From Clostridia bacterium (GTDB lineage Bacteria > Bacillota > Clostridia > Christensenellales > CAG-138): a stretch of 40,425 nt of DNA. The notes under the pieces were generated by a model. The model ran no database searches, was not told where the DNA came from, and was given only the letters and a program-made list of their open reading frames with translations. The position numbers and the translations under genes are program-made. The stretch lies in contig JAFZIH010000062.1 in assembly GCA_017554455.1 (NCBI GenBank), forward strand, positions 1 to 40,425, given 5' to 3'. Below are positions 16,129 to 25,460 of the stretch, in pieces. Within the stretch, counting starts at the first letter, position 1. Each line of letters begins with the position of its first letter.

Positions 16129-16641
16129 GTGGAACACAGCATGCGAATCGACAGCAGCGAGCCCGTCAACAACAACCTCGACGCTCTCTTTGAAACGTAC
16201 GGCGACATGGTTTATCGCCTGGCGCTGGTACGGACAAAGAACGTTGCCGACGCGGAAGACGTCGTGCAGGAGGTGTTCCTGCGGTGTCTTAAGCACAACC
16301 CCGTTTTCCAGAGCGCAGAGCATCAGAAAGCGTGGCTTATTAAGGTCGCGCTCAATTGCTCAAAAACGCTGCTCGGAAGCGCGTTTCGACGGCACAGCGT
16401 GCCGGAGGACGCCATGGGCGAGCTTTCAAGCGAGGACGAGACGCCGGATTCGACCGTCTACGACGCGGTTTTGAAGCTCCCGGAAAAATACCGTACGGCG
16501 ATCCATCTGTACTACTACGAGGACTATTCCGTCAAAGAGATCGCAGCCGCGATGCGCGCGACCGAATCGACCGTAAAATCGTGGCTGCACCGTGCAAGAG
16601 GAATGCTGAAAGAGATGCTTGGAGGAGACTATGAAGTTTAA
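16129..16641 (+). CDS. ECF-type RNA polymerase sigma factor
   Basis: 170 residues with only sigma regions 2 and 4. Region 2 has ALFETYGDMVYRLALVRTKN and DAEDVVQEVFLRC (about 20-57). Region 4 has LPEKYRTAIHLYYYEDYSVKEIA-type helices and the helix-turn-helix ending in STVKSWLHRARGMLKEML (about 108-165). The start is GTG with GAGGAG eight bases upstream; an ATG four codons later is the alternative. It overlaps the next gene, a membrane protein, by 11 bases, the usual arrangement of an ECF sigma factor with its regulator. I found no convincing autoregulated promoter upstream. Confidence 0.92.
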   Translation: MEHSMRIDSSEPVNNNLDALFETYGDMVYRLALVRTKNVADAEDVVQEVFLRCLKHNPVFQSAEHQKAWLIKVALNCSKTLLGSAFRRHSVPEDAMGELSSEDETPDSTVYDAVLKLPEKYRTAIHLYYYEDYSVKEIAAAMRATESTVKSWLHRARGMLKEMLGGDYEV

Positions 16642-18754
16642 GGACGCGTATCGAAACAAAAACGACGCTATCCGCGTGCGGGAAGATCTGCTTGACGAGA
16701 TCAGGGTGGAACAGGTAGAACGGTCGCGCAGCGAACGGCAGAAGAGCCAAAAACGCAGGCCGTGGCTGATCGCGATCCCTGCGGTTGCAGCGACAGCCGC
16801 GGCATGTATCGCGATCGTGGTCGGCGTGAACACCGGCAGCAAGAATGCAGCACTTCGGAACGATGAAAAAACGGCGGAATCGAACTATACTGCTGCGTAT
16901 GAACTTGCAGAAGCGGCGGTATCGCCTGAAGAAGCGATCGAACCGAACGCGCCTCTCGCCGTCGCGTCCTATGAAGAACTCGGTGACATCATGCAGGCAC
17001 GCAGATCGAAGAGCAGAGGCGGCATGTATTACGGCACCGGAGACATGGCTGTGGACGAAGCAGTTCCGGAAGAAGCCCCGATGGCGGCGGAGCCGATGGA
17101 ACAGCCCGCACCGGTGCCGAACGACGCCGACGCTTTGGCGACCGGCATGAAAGGCGCGTCGGAGAACAGTACGGACAAGAACTACTCCGGTACGAACAAC
17201 CAGGTCGAAGGCGTCGACGAGGCGGACATCGTGAAGACGGACGGCACCTGGATCTATGCGCTGAATCAAAGCAAAAACAAGGTCTATATCCTTTCCGCAG
17301 AGGGCAAGGATACAAAGATCGTCTGTACGATCGATCTCTGGACGGCGTCGGGAAAGGATACGTTCTGGCGCTATTACAGTGAAATGATGGTCTTCGGCGA
17401 CCGGATGTACCTTCTGGGCACCCATTCCGAATGGGGTGAGGACGTTTCCGATGAAGACCGCACCTATACCTTTGCGGAAGTCTACGACCTCGGCGACCGC
17501 ACCGATCCGATCTGCTATGCGACGCACAAGCAGCAGGGCGACTACCGCACCGCGCGGCTGGTCGGCGATATGCTGGTGATCGTTTCGGATTATCGCCTGT
17601 ACTACTGGCGCACATGGGATGAAACGCCGATCGTCGAATTCTGCCCGAAGGTGGTCAGCAACGACGAGTCCGTCACACTTCTCCCGGGCGAGATCTATGT
17701 CAATCCGGATTCCGACGAGAACGGCTTCACCGTCGTGACGATGATGAACGCCGCGGACGGCAGCGCGTTCGATTCGCATAAGGCGGTGCTCGGCGGCTGC
17801 AGCAATGTGTACTGCAGCGGGACCGATCTTTTGATTTCGTCCGACGAATGGCACAGCGAGCAAAGCGACGAGCAAACCGCATCCGACGGCAGACACTTCG
17901 TGAAGATCGAAAGCGGTTCGCACACGAATTTGTTCCGCTTTACGATTGACGGCGGTACGATCGAAGCTGCCGCCAGCACGGAACTTCCCGGCACGCTGCT
18001 GAACCAGTTCAGCATGGACGAATATAATGGATATTACCGATTTGTCGTGACACGTTCCGACAGCGAGGAGATCATCTGGACCGACGGCATCGACACCTAT
18101 GAGTGGAACGGCAGCAGCGACTGTGCGCTGTACGTGATGGACGGCGGACTCAACACCGTCGGGCAGATCACGGGTCTCGCAAAGGACGAACGCGTGCAGT
18201 CCGTGCGGTTCATGGGCGATACGGCATACTTCGTAACCTTCCGGCAGGTCGATCCGCTGTTCTCCGTGGACCTAGGAGACCCATACAATCCGACGATCCT
18301 GTCGACGCTCAAGATCCCCGGCTTCTCGGCGTATCTGCATCCGTTCGGCGCGGGAAAGCTTTTGGGCATCGGCTACGACGCGGACGAGGAGCACGGTTGG
18401 ACGGAGAACGTCAAGCTTTCGATGTTCGATATCTCCGATCCCGCAAATGTTACGGAGGCATTCAAGCTGTCCGTGAACGACGTGAACTACACCTCGGTGC
18501 AGTACAATCACAAGATCGTGTTCGCCGACGTCGGTACCGGTACGATCGCGTTCCCGGCGGACAACGCGTACCACGTGTTCCGCGTCGAGGGCGATTCGTT
18601 CCGTAAGATCGGAACGATCAAGGCCGGCGATTCCTGGTACGACGGCGCGCGCGGACTGTTCGTGGACGACGCGTTCTACGTGATCGGTACGGACGCGGTC
18701 ACGGTGCTGTCCTTCGAAACGATGGAGAAGCTTGCAACGATCAAACTGAAATAA
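16631..18754 (+). CDS. Membrane-anchored beta-propeller protein, likely sigma regulator
   Basis: 707 residues. A short charged N-terminal part, MKFKDAYRNKNDAIRVREDL, precedes a single helix at 44-66, then an acidic/alanine-rich linker to about 180. The large extracellular part starts with the signature NNQVEGVDEADIVKTDG (189-205) of the Beta_propel family (PF09826, secreted propellers distantly related to WD-40), and repeated strand blocks run to the end. The placement behind and overlapping the sigma gene, plus the small cytoplasmic domain, suggest it controls the sigma factor, with the propeller as a sensor. That role is inference. GGAGGAG at 16621-16627 supports the ATG. A perfect palindromic terminator follows. 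Confidence 0.85.
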   Translation: MKFKDAYRNKNDAIRVREDLLDEIRVEQVERSRSERQKSQKRRPWLIAIPAVAATAAACIAIVVGVNTGSKNAALRNDEKTAESNYTAAYELAEAAVSPEEAIEPNAPLAVASYEELGDIMQARRSKSRGGMYYGTGDMAVDEAVPEEAPMAAEPMEQPAPVPNDADALATGMKGASENSTDKNYSGTNNQVEGVDEADIVKTDGTWIYALNQSKNKVYILSAEGKDTKIVCTIDLWTASGKDTFWRYYSEMMVFGDRMYLLGTHSEWGEDVSDEDRTYTFAEVYDLGDRTDPICYATHKQQGDYRTARLVGDMLVIVSDYRLYYWRTWDETPIVEFCPKVVSNDESVTLLPGEIYVNPDSDENGFTVVTMMNAADGSAFDSHKAVLGGCSNVYCSGTDLLISSDEWHSEQSDEQTASDGRHFVKIESGSHTNLFRFTIDGGTIEAAASTELPGTLLNQFSMDEYNGYYRFVVTRSDSEEIIWTDGIDTYEWNGSSDCALYVMDGGLNTVGQITGLAKDERVQSVRFMGDTAYFVTFRQVDPLFSVDLGDPYNPTILSTLKIPGFSAYLHPFGAGKLLGIGYDADEEHGWTENVKLSMFDISDPANVTEAFKLSVNDVNYTSVQYNHKIVFADVGTGTIAFPADNAYHVFRVEGDSFRKIGTIKAGDSWYDGARGLFVDDAFYVIGTDAVTVLSFETMEKLATIKLK

Positions 18755-18767
18755 GCGATGAAAGAAC

Positions 18768-18795
18768 AAAAGCCGCGGAGCGCTCCGCGGCTTTT
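18768..18795. terminator. Bidirectional terminator between convergent genes
   Basis: A perfect palindrome: GCCGCGGA and TCCGCGGC around GCGC, flanked by AAAA on the left and TTTT on the right. It serves the propeller gene and, on the other strand, the MATE gene. Confidence 0.9.
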
Positions 18796-18806
18796 TACGT
18801 GTGACT

Positions 18807-20141
18807 TTAATATCCGAAGTGCTTGCGCTTGATCGCCATGAACAGGAAGGAGAGCACGGTCGCCATCAGCTCGGCGACGACGATCGCGCACCAGAGCCCC
18901 GTCGTATGGAACAGCAGGGGAAGAAGGAGGATCGCGGCGAGCTCGAACACGAGCGTGCGCAAGAAGGAGATGATCGCGGACGTTACGCCGTCGTTCAGCG
19001 CGGTGAAAAAGCCGGACCCGAAGATCGCAAAGCCCATGAAGAAGAAGGACAGCCCGAAGATGCGAAAGCCCGATACGGTAAGCTGCATGAGCTCTGCATC
19101 GTACCCCACGAACAGCAGCGCAAGCGGTTTTGCAAGCGCTTCCGCCGCCGCGACCATCAGGATCCCGCCGATCAAAAGAAGAGCGAGACTCTTTTTCAGC
19201 AGATTCGAAAGCTCGCTGTGGTTTTTCGCGCCGAAATGGAATCCGAAGACCGGCGCGGTGCCGACGGAGTAGCCGATGAACACGCCGGAGAAGATCATGG
19301 AAACGTACATCATCACGCCGTACGCCGCGACGCCGTTTTCACCGGCGTATTTCAGAAGCTGCACGTTCATGACCATTCCGACGACGCTCATTGCCGCGCT
19401 GTTGACAAGCTCGGATACGCCGTTCGTTGTCGCCTTCCAAAGCGCTTTGCCGTCGAAGCGCGTCTTTCCGAGTCGCAGGATGCTGTCGTTTTTGCGGAAG
19501 AAATAGACGAGCGGCACGCCGCCGCCCACGACCTGCCCGAGCGCGGTCGCGATCGCCGCGCCGGAGAGCTTCAGCTCCTGCGGCAGCAGCGTAACAAGCA
19601 CGGCGTCGCCGATCATGTTGGTCACGCCGCCCGCGACGATCACCCAGAAGCCGAGATTCGGCTTTTCCGCTGCGACGAAGAAGCTTTGGAACAGCAGCTG
19701 CAGGACGAAGAACGGCATCGCCGCGATCACGATCCTGCCGTAGATCACGCAGTTGTCGAGCAGCGTGCCCGTTGCGCCCAAAAGCGCCGAGATCGGACGG
19801 AGAAAAACGATGCCCAGGATCGAAAACAGCACGCCGAGTAAGAACGACGCGTAGACGAACAGCGAAAAATACCGGTTCGCGCATTCGGGATCGCCTTCGC
19901 CGAAGGTTTTTGAAACGAGCGCGGTGCCGCCGGTGCCGAACATGAAACCGACCGTCGCCACGATCATAATGAACGGCATGATGAGGTTGACCGCCGCAAA
20001 CGGTTCCTTGCCGGCAAAATTGGAAACAAAATACCCGTCGACCACGCCGTAGATCGAGGTAAAGATCATCATAGCGATGGACGGCAGGGTAAAGCGGAGC
20101 AGTTTTCGATACGTGAAGTGGTCGGACAGCTTGATGCTCAT
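18807..20141 (-). CDS. MATE family multidrug/cation exporter
   Basis: 444 residues with twelve predicted helices in two halves, typical of MATE antiporters that export cationic drugs or metabolites using Na+ or H+. Landmarks include PSIAMMIFTSIYGVVDGYFV in helix 1 (family: VDxxFVG) and the FMFGTGGTALVSKTFGEGD loop, both of which identify the Firmicute MATE group. An in-frame extension to 20252 lies inside the upstream kinase gene; the start at ATG 20141 overlaps that gene's stop (ATGA) and begins with the expected MSIKLSDHFTYRKLLRF. Co-transcribed with the cytidylate-kinase-like gene. Confidence 0.92.
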   Translation of the reverse strand: MSIKLSDHFTYRKLLRFTLPSIAMMIFTSIYGVVDGYFVSNFAGKEPFAAVNLIMPFIMIVATVGFMFGTGGTALVSKTFGEGDPECANRYFSLFVYASFLLGVLFSILGIVFLRPISALLGATGTLLDNCVIYGRIVIAAMPFFVLQLLFQSFFVAAEKPNLGFWVIVAGGVTNMIGDAVLVTLLPQELKLSGAAIATALGQVVGGGVPLVYFFRKNDSILRLGKTRFDGKALWKATTNGVSELVNSAAMSVVGMVMNVQLLKYAGENGVAAYGVMMYVSMIFSGVFIGYSVGTAPVFGFHFGAKNHSELSNLLKKSLALLLIGGILMVAAAEALAKPLALLFVGYDAELMQLTVSGFRIFGLSFFFMGFAIFGSGFFTALNDGVTSAIISFLRTLVFELAAILLLPLLFHTTGLWCAIVVAELMATVLSFLFMAIKRKHFGY

Positions 20142-20758
20142 TTTTGAGATTCGAACCACTTTTCCGCAAACGCGGCGACGGCGGCGGAAAGTGCCTTCAT
20201 GTCCCAGTCGCCGGTGTTGACGGTGAGATGGTAGCTTTGGCAATGTCCCCATTCGCTGCCGGTCAGAAACTCGCGGGTGCGGGCGCGGGACTTGTCGATC
20301 TCCTTCATCTTGCGGACGAGCTCGCGGTCGGTGAGCTTTTCATCCTCCCTCGCGCGGGCGCGGCAGCGGGCGATCTTCGCCTCGCGGTCGGCGCAGACGA
20401 AGATGCTGAACGGATGGCGGTCCTTGAGGATCGCGTCGGCGTTTCTGCCGATGATCACGCAGTCCTTGCCGAGCGCGGCGATCCCTTCGATGACCTTTTT
20501 CTGCTGCACGAGCAGGTCGATCCTGCTTGCGTTCATGTAGGCGACCGAATGCATCGTGCCGCCGAAGGACACGGGAAAGTCCTGCCAACCGTGATTGTCC
20601 AGCGTGGTCTCGACAAAGTCCGGGTCAAGCCCGCTCTTCTGCGCGATCGCGGAAATGATCTCGCTGTCGTAGTAGTCAAAGCCCAGAATGTCGGCGACGC
20701 GCTTTCCGAGCTCGCGCCCGCCGGAACCGAATTCGCGGCTTACGGTAATGATCCTCAT
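20138..20758 (-). CDS. Cytidylate kinase-like family protein
   Basis: 206 residues of the cytidylate_kin_2 type common in Clostridia. The P-loop is the unusual ISREFGSGGRELGK form at the N-terminus (GSGGRELG at 11-18). CVIIGRNADAILKD and the CRARAREDE helix match the CMP-binding and lid areas. True Cmk proteins differ, so the substrate is uncertain. The frame runs on to 20917, but GGAAAGGAG just before ATG 20758 and the promoter further out settle the start. It overlaps the MATE gene by four bases. Confidence 0.88.
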   Translation of the reverse strand: MRIITVSREFGSGGRELGKRVADILGFDYYDSEIISAIAQKSGLDPDFVETTLDNHGWQDFPVSFGGTMHSVAYMNASRIDLLVQQKKVIEGIAALGKDCVIIGRNADAILKDRHPFSIFVCADREAKIARCRARAREDEKLTDRELVRKMKEIDKSRARTREFLTGSEWGHCQSYHLTVNTGDWDMKALSAAVAAFAEKWFESQK

Positions 20759-20816
20759 GTTTGATCTCCTTTCCGGGACGGCGTTCTTTGCGTTGCCCGC
20801 CGGATCGTATATAAAA

Positions 20817-20845
20817 AATATAGTACAATTCGCACAAAATGTCAA
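20817..20845 (-). promoter_or_regulatory. Promoter of the kinase-MATE operon
   Basis: On the minus strand TTGACA (20840-20845), a 17-bp spacer and TATATT (20817-20822). The start codon is about 60 bp downstream. Confidence 0.85.
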
Positions 20846-20884
20846 TCGGATCGGCACAAATCGACACGGGATGCACAAAGGCAC

Positions 20885-20913
20885 TTGCAAGGCGGCGCCG
20901 TTTGCGGTACAAT
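20885..20913 (+). promoter_or_regulatory. Promoter of udk
   Basis: TTGCAA (20885-20890), a 17-bp spacer and TACAAT (20908-20913). It diverges from the kinase-MATE promoter. Confidence 0.8.
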
Positions 20914-20944
20914 ACATATAAGATTTACGGAGGGGGACGCAATT

Positions 20945-21616
20945 ATGATCATTGTGGGTATCTGCGGCGCATCGGGCAGCGGCAAGAGCACACTCGCGAA
21001 GAGGATCCAGGACAGCTTATCGTGCAGCTGCGTCATCATCGGACAGGACTGCTACTATAAGAGCTTCCCGGAGCTTCCGTTCGAGGAACGCGTACACATC
21101 AACTACGACGAGCCGAACATCTTCGACTATGAGGAGATCATCCGCGATCTCGATACTTTGGAAAGCGGCAAGCCGATCACAAAGAAGGGCTACGATTACG
21201 CCGCACATCTGAGAGCCGATTCGGACGAGCTCATCTATCCGCCCGAGGTGCTTATCATGGAAGGTATCCACATGTTTTACGATCAGCGGCTTCTTGACCG
21301 CATGGTGCTGAAGGTCTATATGCACGTCGACATCGACACCTGTCTTTTGCGCCGCATCAAGCGCGACATCAAGAGCCGCGGCAGAACGATCGACAACATT
21401 GCCGAGCAGTATATGGAAACGGTCAAGCCGATGTATGAAAAGTACATCGTGAACTACATCAACGACGCAGATTTTGCGATCATGCGCGGCGGCAAGAACA
21501 AGATGGCGATCGACTGTATTTCGGCCTATCTTACGACGAAAGTTCTGGCCGAACGTTTTGAAAAGGAAAACGGCGCACATCAGGCGGCGCCGGAACCCGA
21601 GCGCGACGAGGACTGA
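20945..21616 (+). CDS. udk: Uridine kinase
   Basis: 223 residues of the P-loop uridine/cytidine kinase family, which makes UMP and CMP in pyrimidine salvage. Walker A is GASGSGKST at 8-16, VIIGQDCYYKS follows, then the NYDEPNIFDY block that binds the nucleoside and VLIMEGIHMFYD, followed by RRIKRDIKSRGRTIDNI in the lid. The C-terminus carries an acidic tail (EPERDED). GGAGGGGG at 20930-20937 supports ATG 20945. The gene is monocistronic, between its own promoter and terminator. Confidence 0.93.
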   Translation: MIIVGICGASGSGKSTLAKRIQDSLSCSCVIIGQDCYYKSFPELPFEERVHINYDEPNIFDYEEIIRDLDTLESGKPITKKGYDYAAHLRADSDELIYPPEVLIMEGIHMFYDQRLLDRMVLKVYMHVDIDTCLLRRIKRDIKSRGRTIDNIAEQYMETVKPMYEKYIVNYINDADFAIMRGGKNKMAIDCISAYLTTKVLAERFEKENGAHQAAPEPERDED

Positions 21617-21627
21617 CACTGCATTTC

Positions 21628-21653
21628 AAGGGACGGAGCGATCCGTCCCTTTT
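21628..21653 (+). terminator. Terminator of udk
   Basis: AAGGGACGGA (21628-21637) pairs with TCCGTCCCTT (21642-21651), loop GCGA, with Ts at the end. Confidence 0.85.
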
Positions 21654-21704
21654 GTATATTTCCGGAAAAACGTGTAAAACCGCGGTCATTCGGCAAAATA
21701 GGTG

Positions 21705-21733
21705 TTGACAAAGCATATGGAATATGGCATGAT
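21705..21733 (+). promoter_or_regulatory. Promoter of the polyamine transport operon
   Basis: TTGACA (21705-21710), a 17-bp spacer and CATGAT (21728-21733). The operator-like repeats begin 12 bp downstream. Confidence 0.75.
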
Positions 21734-21744
21734 ATGCGCAGAAT

Positions 21745-21771
21745 GTTTAGTGATCGTAAACTTAAAGTTTA
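21745..21771 (+). promoter_or_regulatory. Operator-like repeats in front of the XRE-cupin gene
   Basis: Three half sites in alternating orientation: GTTTA (21745-21749), TAAAC (21757-21761), GTTTA (21767-21771). The last two form a perfect 15-bp palindrome, TAAACTT-A-AAGTTTA (21757-21771). It lies across or just after the predicted transcription start, the position expected for repression by the product of the first gene. Confidence 0.7.
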
Positions 21772-21786
21772 GAAAGGATAGACACG

Positions 21787-22341
21787 ATGGAAGCGGGCAG
21801 ACCGGAGATCGGACAAAAGCTCAAACGGCTTCGCGTAAAGCTCGGCTTAACGCAGGAAGAGCTTGCGGCGCGCACCGAGCTTACCAAGGGCTTTATCTCG
21901 CAGCTTGAAAACGACATCACGTCGCCTTCGATCGCGACGCTCATGGACATCCTCGAAGCGCTCGGGACCGATATTTCCGCGTTCTTCAATGATCGCTCGG
22001 ACGAACGCGTGGTATTCACGCCGGACGACACGTTCGAAAAGGAGGATGAGGAGGCGGGCAACAGCATCCGCTGGCTCGTGCCGAACGCGCAGAAAAACGC
22101 CTTGGAGCCGATCCTCGTGACGATCACGCCCGGCGGACAGACCGAGGAGCTTGACCCGCATGAGGGTGAGGAATTCGGACTGGTCCTGTCAGGCGCGGCG
22201 ACGCTTGTCGACGGCGACGCGAAATACCGCGTGAAAAAGGGCGACAGCTTCTACCTGCATCCGCAGGGCGTACACTATCTGTTCAACAACGGAAAAACAC
22301 CGGCGAAGGTGCTGTGGATCAGCACGCCGCCGTCATTTTAA
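21787..22341 (+). CDS. XRE-type regulator with cupin domain (PuuR-like)
   Basis: 184 residues. The helix-turn-helix domain is at 9-65 ([20 protein letters not shown], then [15 protein letters not shown]). A C-terminal cupin at about 110-182 contains [19 protein letters not shown] and the [16 protein letters not shown] strand. This arrangement is shared with PuuR of E. coli, the putrescine-responsive repressor, and with many regulators in front of potABCD in Clostridia. It probably senses a polyamine and represses its own operon through the GTTTA/TAAAC sites at 21745-21771. Ten bases separate it from potA. Confidence 0.88.
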   Translation: MEAGRPEIGQKLKRLRVKLGLTQEELAARTELTKGFISQLENDITSPSIATLMDILEALGTDISAFFNDRSDERVVFTPDDTFEKEDEEAGNSIRWLVPNAQKNALEPILVTITPGGQTEELDPHEGEEFGLVLSGAATLVDGDAKYRVKKGDSFYLHPQGVHYLFNNGKTPAKVLWISTPPSF

Positions 22342-22351
22342 GGGGGGGCAC

Positions 22352-23776
22352 ATGGATAACAAACACCTGATCGAGTTGGTTGACGTCTGCAAGGATTATA
22401 ACGGGGACGTGGCGCTGGATCACGTCAATCTGTACATCAACGACGGCGAGTTTCTGACGCTTTTAGGCCCGTCCGGCTGCGGAAAAACGACGCTTCTTCG
22501 CTGCATCGCGGGGTTCATTACGCCGTCCTCCGGTATGATCAAGATGAACGGCGAGGACATCGCGAAGGTCCCGCCGCACAAGCGCGTGATCAACACGGTC
22601 TTCCAGAAGTACGCTCTGTTCCCGCATCTCAACGTACATGACAACATCGCGTTCGGTCTGAAGATCAAAAAGACGCCGAAGCCCGTCATCGAGGAAAAGG
22701 TCGAAAAAATGCTGAAGCTCGTCAATCTCGAGGGCTACGGTAAGCGCTGGATCGATCAGCTTTCCGGCGGACAGCAGCAGCGCGTCGCGATCGCGCGCGC
22801 GCTCGTCAACGAGCCGAAGGTCCTGCTTTTGGACGAACCGCTCGGCGCGCTGGATTTGAAGCTTCGGCAGGAGATGCAGGTGGAACTCAAGCGCATGCAA
22901 CGGCAGCTCGGCATCACGTTCATCTACGTCACGCACGATCAGGAAGAGGCGCTGACGATGTCCGACACGATCGTCGTCATGAAGGACGGCGTCATTCAGC
23001 AGATCGGCAAGCCGACCGACATCTACAACGAGCCGAAAAATCCGTTCGTCGCGGATTTCATCGGCGAGAGCAACATCGTTCCGGGACTTATGCTTGAGGA
23101 CTACAAGGTCCGCATGAACGGTGTGGTCTACCGCTGCGTGGACGCGGGCTTCGGCAAGAACGTCGAAGTCGACGCAGTCGTGCGTCCGGAGGATATCGAC
23201 ATCGTTCCCGCGGAAAAGGCGCGCATCTCCGGCACGGTCGCTTCGGTCGTGTTCATGGGTGTGCACTACGAGATCTGCGTGGACTGCGGCGGCTATGAAT
23301 GGGTCGTGCATACGACCGATTTCGCGCCGGTGGGGCAGCGGGTCGGCATTCAGATCCTGCCCGACGCGATCCACATCATGAAAAAAACGCGCGCAAACAA
23401 CATCTTCGACGCCGAGGTCTGGCCGAGCGAAAACGCGATCTACATCGACGACGTGGCGTTCCCGTGCGAAGGACTTGCGGACTACGAGAATAAAGAGATC
23501 GCGATCGTGCGCATCGCGCCTGAAAACGTGCAGCTTGTCGCGCCGCAGGACGCGAAGCTCACCGGCACGGTCAAGGCGTGCATGTTCCTCGGCACGCACT
23601 ACGAGATCACGGTCTCCTGCGAGGAGAACGACTGGATCGCGCACTCCGACGAGTTCATGGAGGACGGCGAGGAGGTCGGTATCATAGTCGATCCCGACAA
23701 GATGGAGCTTACCAAAAAGGACGACGAGGCGGACGAAGAACCCGAAAAACCCGAAGGCGTCACGCGTGAAGAGTAA
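22352..23776 (+). CDS. potA: Spermidine/putrescine ABC transporter ATPase, long form
   Basis: The ATPase of a polyamine importer. Walker A is GPSGCGKTT at 39-47, the signature is [10 protein letters not shown] at 137-146, Walker B is VLLLDEP at 157-163 and the switch histidine is in THDQEEA. Usual PotA proteins have about 350-380 residues; this one has 474. The extra length comes from a second regulatory repeat: residues 289-344 and 400-455 align with each other ([18 protein letters not shown] against [18 protein letters not shown]), so there are two TOBE-like domains in tandem. An acidic tail ([15 protein letters not shown]) ends it. Start ATG after a G-rich ribosome binding site. Confidence 0.95.
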   Translation: MDNKHLIELVDVCKDYNGDVALDHVNLYINDGEFLTLLGPSGCGKTTLLRCIAGFITPSSGMIKMNGEDIAKVPPHKRVINTVFQKYALFPHLNVHDNIAFGLKIKKTPKPVIEEKVEKMLKLVNLEGYGKRWIDQLSGGQQQRVAIARALVNEPKVLLLDEPLGALDLKLRQEMQVELKRMQRQLGITFIYVTHDQEEALTMSDTIVVMKDGVIQQIGKPTDIYNEPKNPFVADFIGESNIVPGLMLEDYKVRMNGVVYRCVDAGFGKNVEVDAVVRPEDIDIVPAEKARISGTVASVVFMGVHYEICVDCGGYEWVVHTTDFAPVGQRVGIQILPDAIHIMKKTRANNIFDAEVWPSENAIYIDDVAFPCEGLADYENKEIAIVRIAPENVQLVAPQDAKLTGTVKACMFLGTHYEITVSCEENDWIAHSDEFMEDGEEVGIIVDPDKMELTKKDDEADEEPEKPEGVTREE

Positions 23777-23788
23777 GAGGGCAGGGGC

Positions 23789-24595
23789 ATGAAGCGAAAA
23801 TACTTTGCGTATCCGTATATCGTCTGGATGATTCTGTTCATCGCCGTGCCGATGATCTTCATCTTCTACTACGCGTTCAACGTGGACGGAAGGTGGACGA
23901 CGGAACGGTTTGTTCAGACGATCGCGAACGGAGATTATTGGATCGTTCTCTTAAAGAGCGTCGAGATCGCGTTCATAACAACGGCGATCTGTCTGCTTCT
24001 GGCTTATCCGATCGCATACATTCTGTCGAACATGAAGAAATCGGTCGCCGCGTTCATCTCGGTCCTGTTCTTCGTTCCGATGTGGATGAATTTCGTACTG
24101 CGCACTTACGCGTGGTATGCGATCCTTGAGTTTGCGTTCCCAAAGCTTTTGGGCGTCAAGCTTCTGACGAATTCGACCAGCAATACCATCGCGGTCCTGG
24201 TGGTCATGGTCTACGACTTCCTTCCGTTTATGGTGCTGCCGCTCTATAACACGCTTTCAAAGCTTGACAGAAGTCTTTTAGAAGCGTCCCGCGATCTCGG
24301 CGCAAACGGCGTCACGACGTTCTTCCGCGTTGTGCTGCCGCTGTCGGTTCCGGGCATCGTCTCCGGCATCACGATGGTCTTTATTCCCGCCATCACGGCA
24401 TTCACCGTAACGGCCATGATCGGGCACGGGAAGCCGAATCTGTACGGCAACGTGATCGAGAAACAGTTCAAATCCACTTCCGGAGGGTTTGCTACGGGTT
24501 CGACGCTTGCGATCATCCTTCTCATCTGCGTTATGGTCAGCACGCTGATCATGAACCACTTTGACAAGGATAAGGAAGGAGGCAGCATCCTGTGA
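23789..24595 (+). CDS. potB: Spermidine/putrescine ABC transporter permease
   Basis: 268 residues, six helices, the first of two permease subunits. The loop that docks on PotA is present as LLEASRDLGANGVTTFFRVVL, the EAA motif of binding-protein-dependent permeases. The N-terminus KYFAYPYIVWMILFIAVPM is typical of PotB. It overlaps potC by four bases (GTGA). Confidence 0.94.
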   Translation: MKRKYFAYPYIVWMILFIAVPMIFIFYYAFNVDGRWTTERFVQTIANGDYWIVLLKSVEIAFITTAICLLLAYPIAYILSNMKKSVAAFISVLFFVPMWMNFVLRTYAWYAILEFAFPKLLGVKLLTNSTSNTIAVLVVMVYDFLPFMVLPLYNTLSKLDRSLLEASRDLGANGVTTFFRVVLPLSVPGIVSGITMVFIPAITAFTVTAMIGHGKPNLYGNVIEKQFKSTSGGFATGSTLAIILLICVMVSTLIMNHFDKDKEGGSIL

Positions 24596-25437
24596 AACGC
24601 GTCCTTCGTTCTTTCAAATACGTCTATCTCGGTCTGATGCTTCTGTTCCTGTATCTGCCGATCGTCTATCTCATCGTGTTCTCGTTCAACGATTTCACGA
24701 GCGTATCGGGCAGACAGGCATACAGCAGCATCGGTACCTGGAAGGGCTTCACGCTTGCAAACTACGGCGCGGTGTTCACGGACCGCTCGGCAGGTCCCGC
24801 GATCGTGCTGACCATTGAGATCGCGCTGATCTCGAGTCTCGCTGCGACGATCATCGGAACGGCCGCGGCGATCGGCATCAACTCCATGCGGAAACGCACG
24901 CGGACCGCGGTGCTGTCCGTCTCGCAGCTTCCGATGGTGAACCCGGATCTCGTGACCGGTATCACGTTTATGATGCTGTTTGCGTTCGTAAGCTCGCTGC
25001 TTGGGATCAACGTCGGCGATTTTGCCCGGCTTCTGATCGCGCATATCTCGTTCAGCATCCCGTACGTGATCTTTTCGGTGCTTCCGCGGCTCAAGCAGAG
25101 CTCCGACATGCTGTACGAGGCGGCGCTGGACCTCGGCTGCTCGCCGATCCAGGCGCTCTTAAAAGCGGTGATCCCGGATATCATGCCGGGCATCACTTCG
25201 GGATTCATTATGGCGTTGACCATGTCGCTGGATGACTTTGTCGTCAGCTACTTCATCGCCAAAGAGCAGCAGACGCTTTCCGTGCACATCTATTCCAGCT
25301 TCCGGCACGGCGTGAATCCTGCCATTGCGACGATCCTCTTCGTTCCGCTCGTTGCCATGCTTCTGATCGTCAATCTCAGAAGGATCGCAAAGGAACGGGA
25401 GTATGAGATCCAGAACAAAAAAGTCAAAATGAAATAA
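24592..25437 (+). CDS. potC: Spermidine/putrescine ABC transporter permease
   Basis: 281 residues, six helices, the second permease subunit. The EAA loop reads YEAALDLGCSPIQALLKAVI. YLPIVYLIVFSFNDF near the N-terminus and the MALTMSLDDFVVSYF segment are PotC hallmarks. The GTG start at 24592 overlaps the potB stop and follows GGAAGGAGG. Confidence 0.94.
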   Translation: MKRVLRSFKYVYLGLMLLFLYLPIVYLIVFSFNDFTSVSGRQAYSSIGTWKGFTLANYGAVFTDRSAGPAIVLTIEIALISSLAATIIGTAAAIGINSMRKRTRTAVLSVSQLPMVNPDLVTGITFMMLFAFVSSLLGINVGDFARLLIAHISFSIPYVIFSVLPRLKQSSDMLYEAALDLGCSPIQALLKAVIPDIMPGITSGFIMALTMSLDDFVVSYFIAKEQQTLSVHIYSSFRHGVNPAIATILFVPLVAMLLIVNLRRIAKEREYEIQNKKVKMK

Positions 25438-25460
25438 AGAGACCGAAAGGGGATACAGAA

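Noticed and set aside
16532..17923. Minus-strand frame of 463 codons opposite the sigma and propeller genes
   Set aside because: Antisense shadow of two genes with clear family motifs; no start signals.
22463..23644. Minus-strand frame of 393 codons opposite potA
   Set aside because: Antisense of the potA reading frame, with Arg/Asp/Val-rich nonsense composition.
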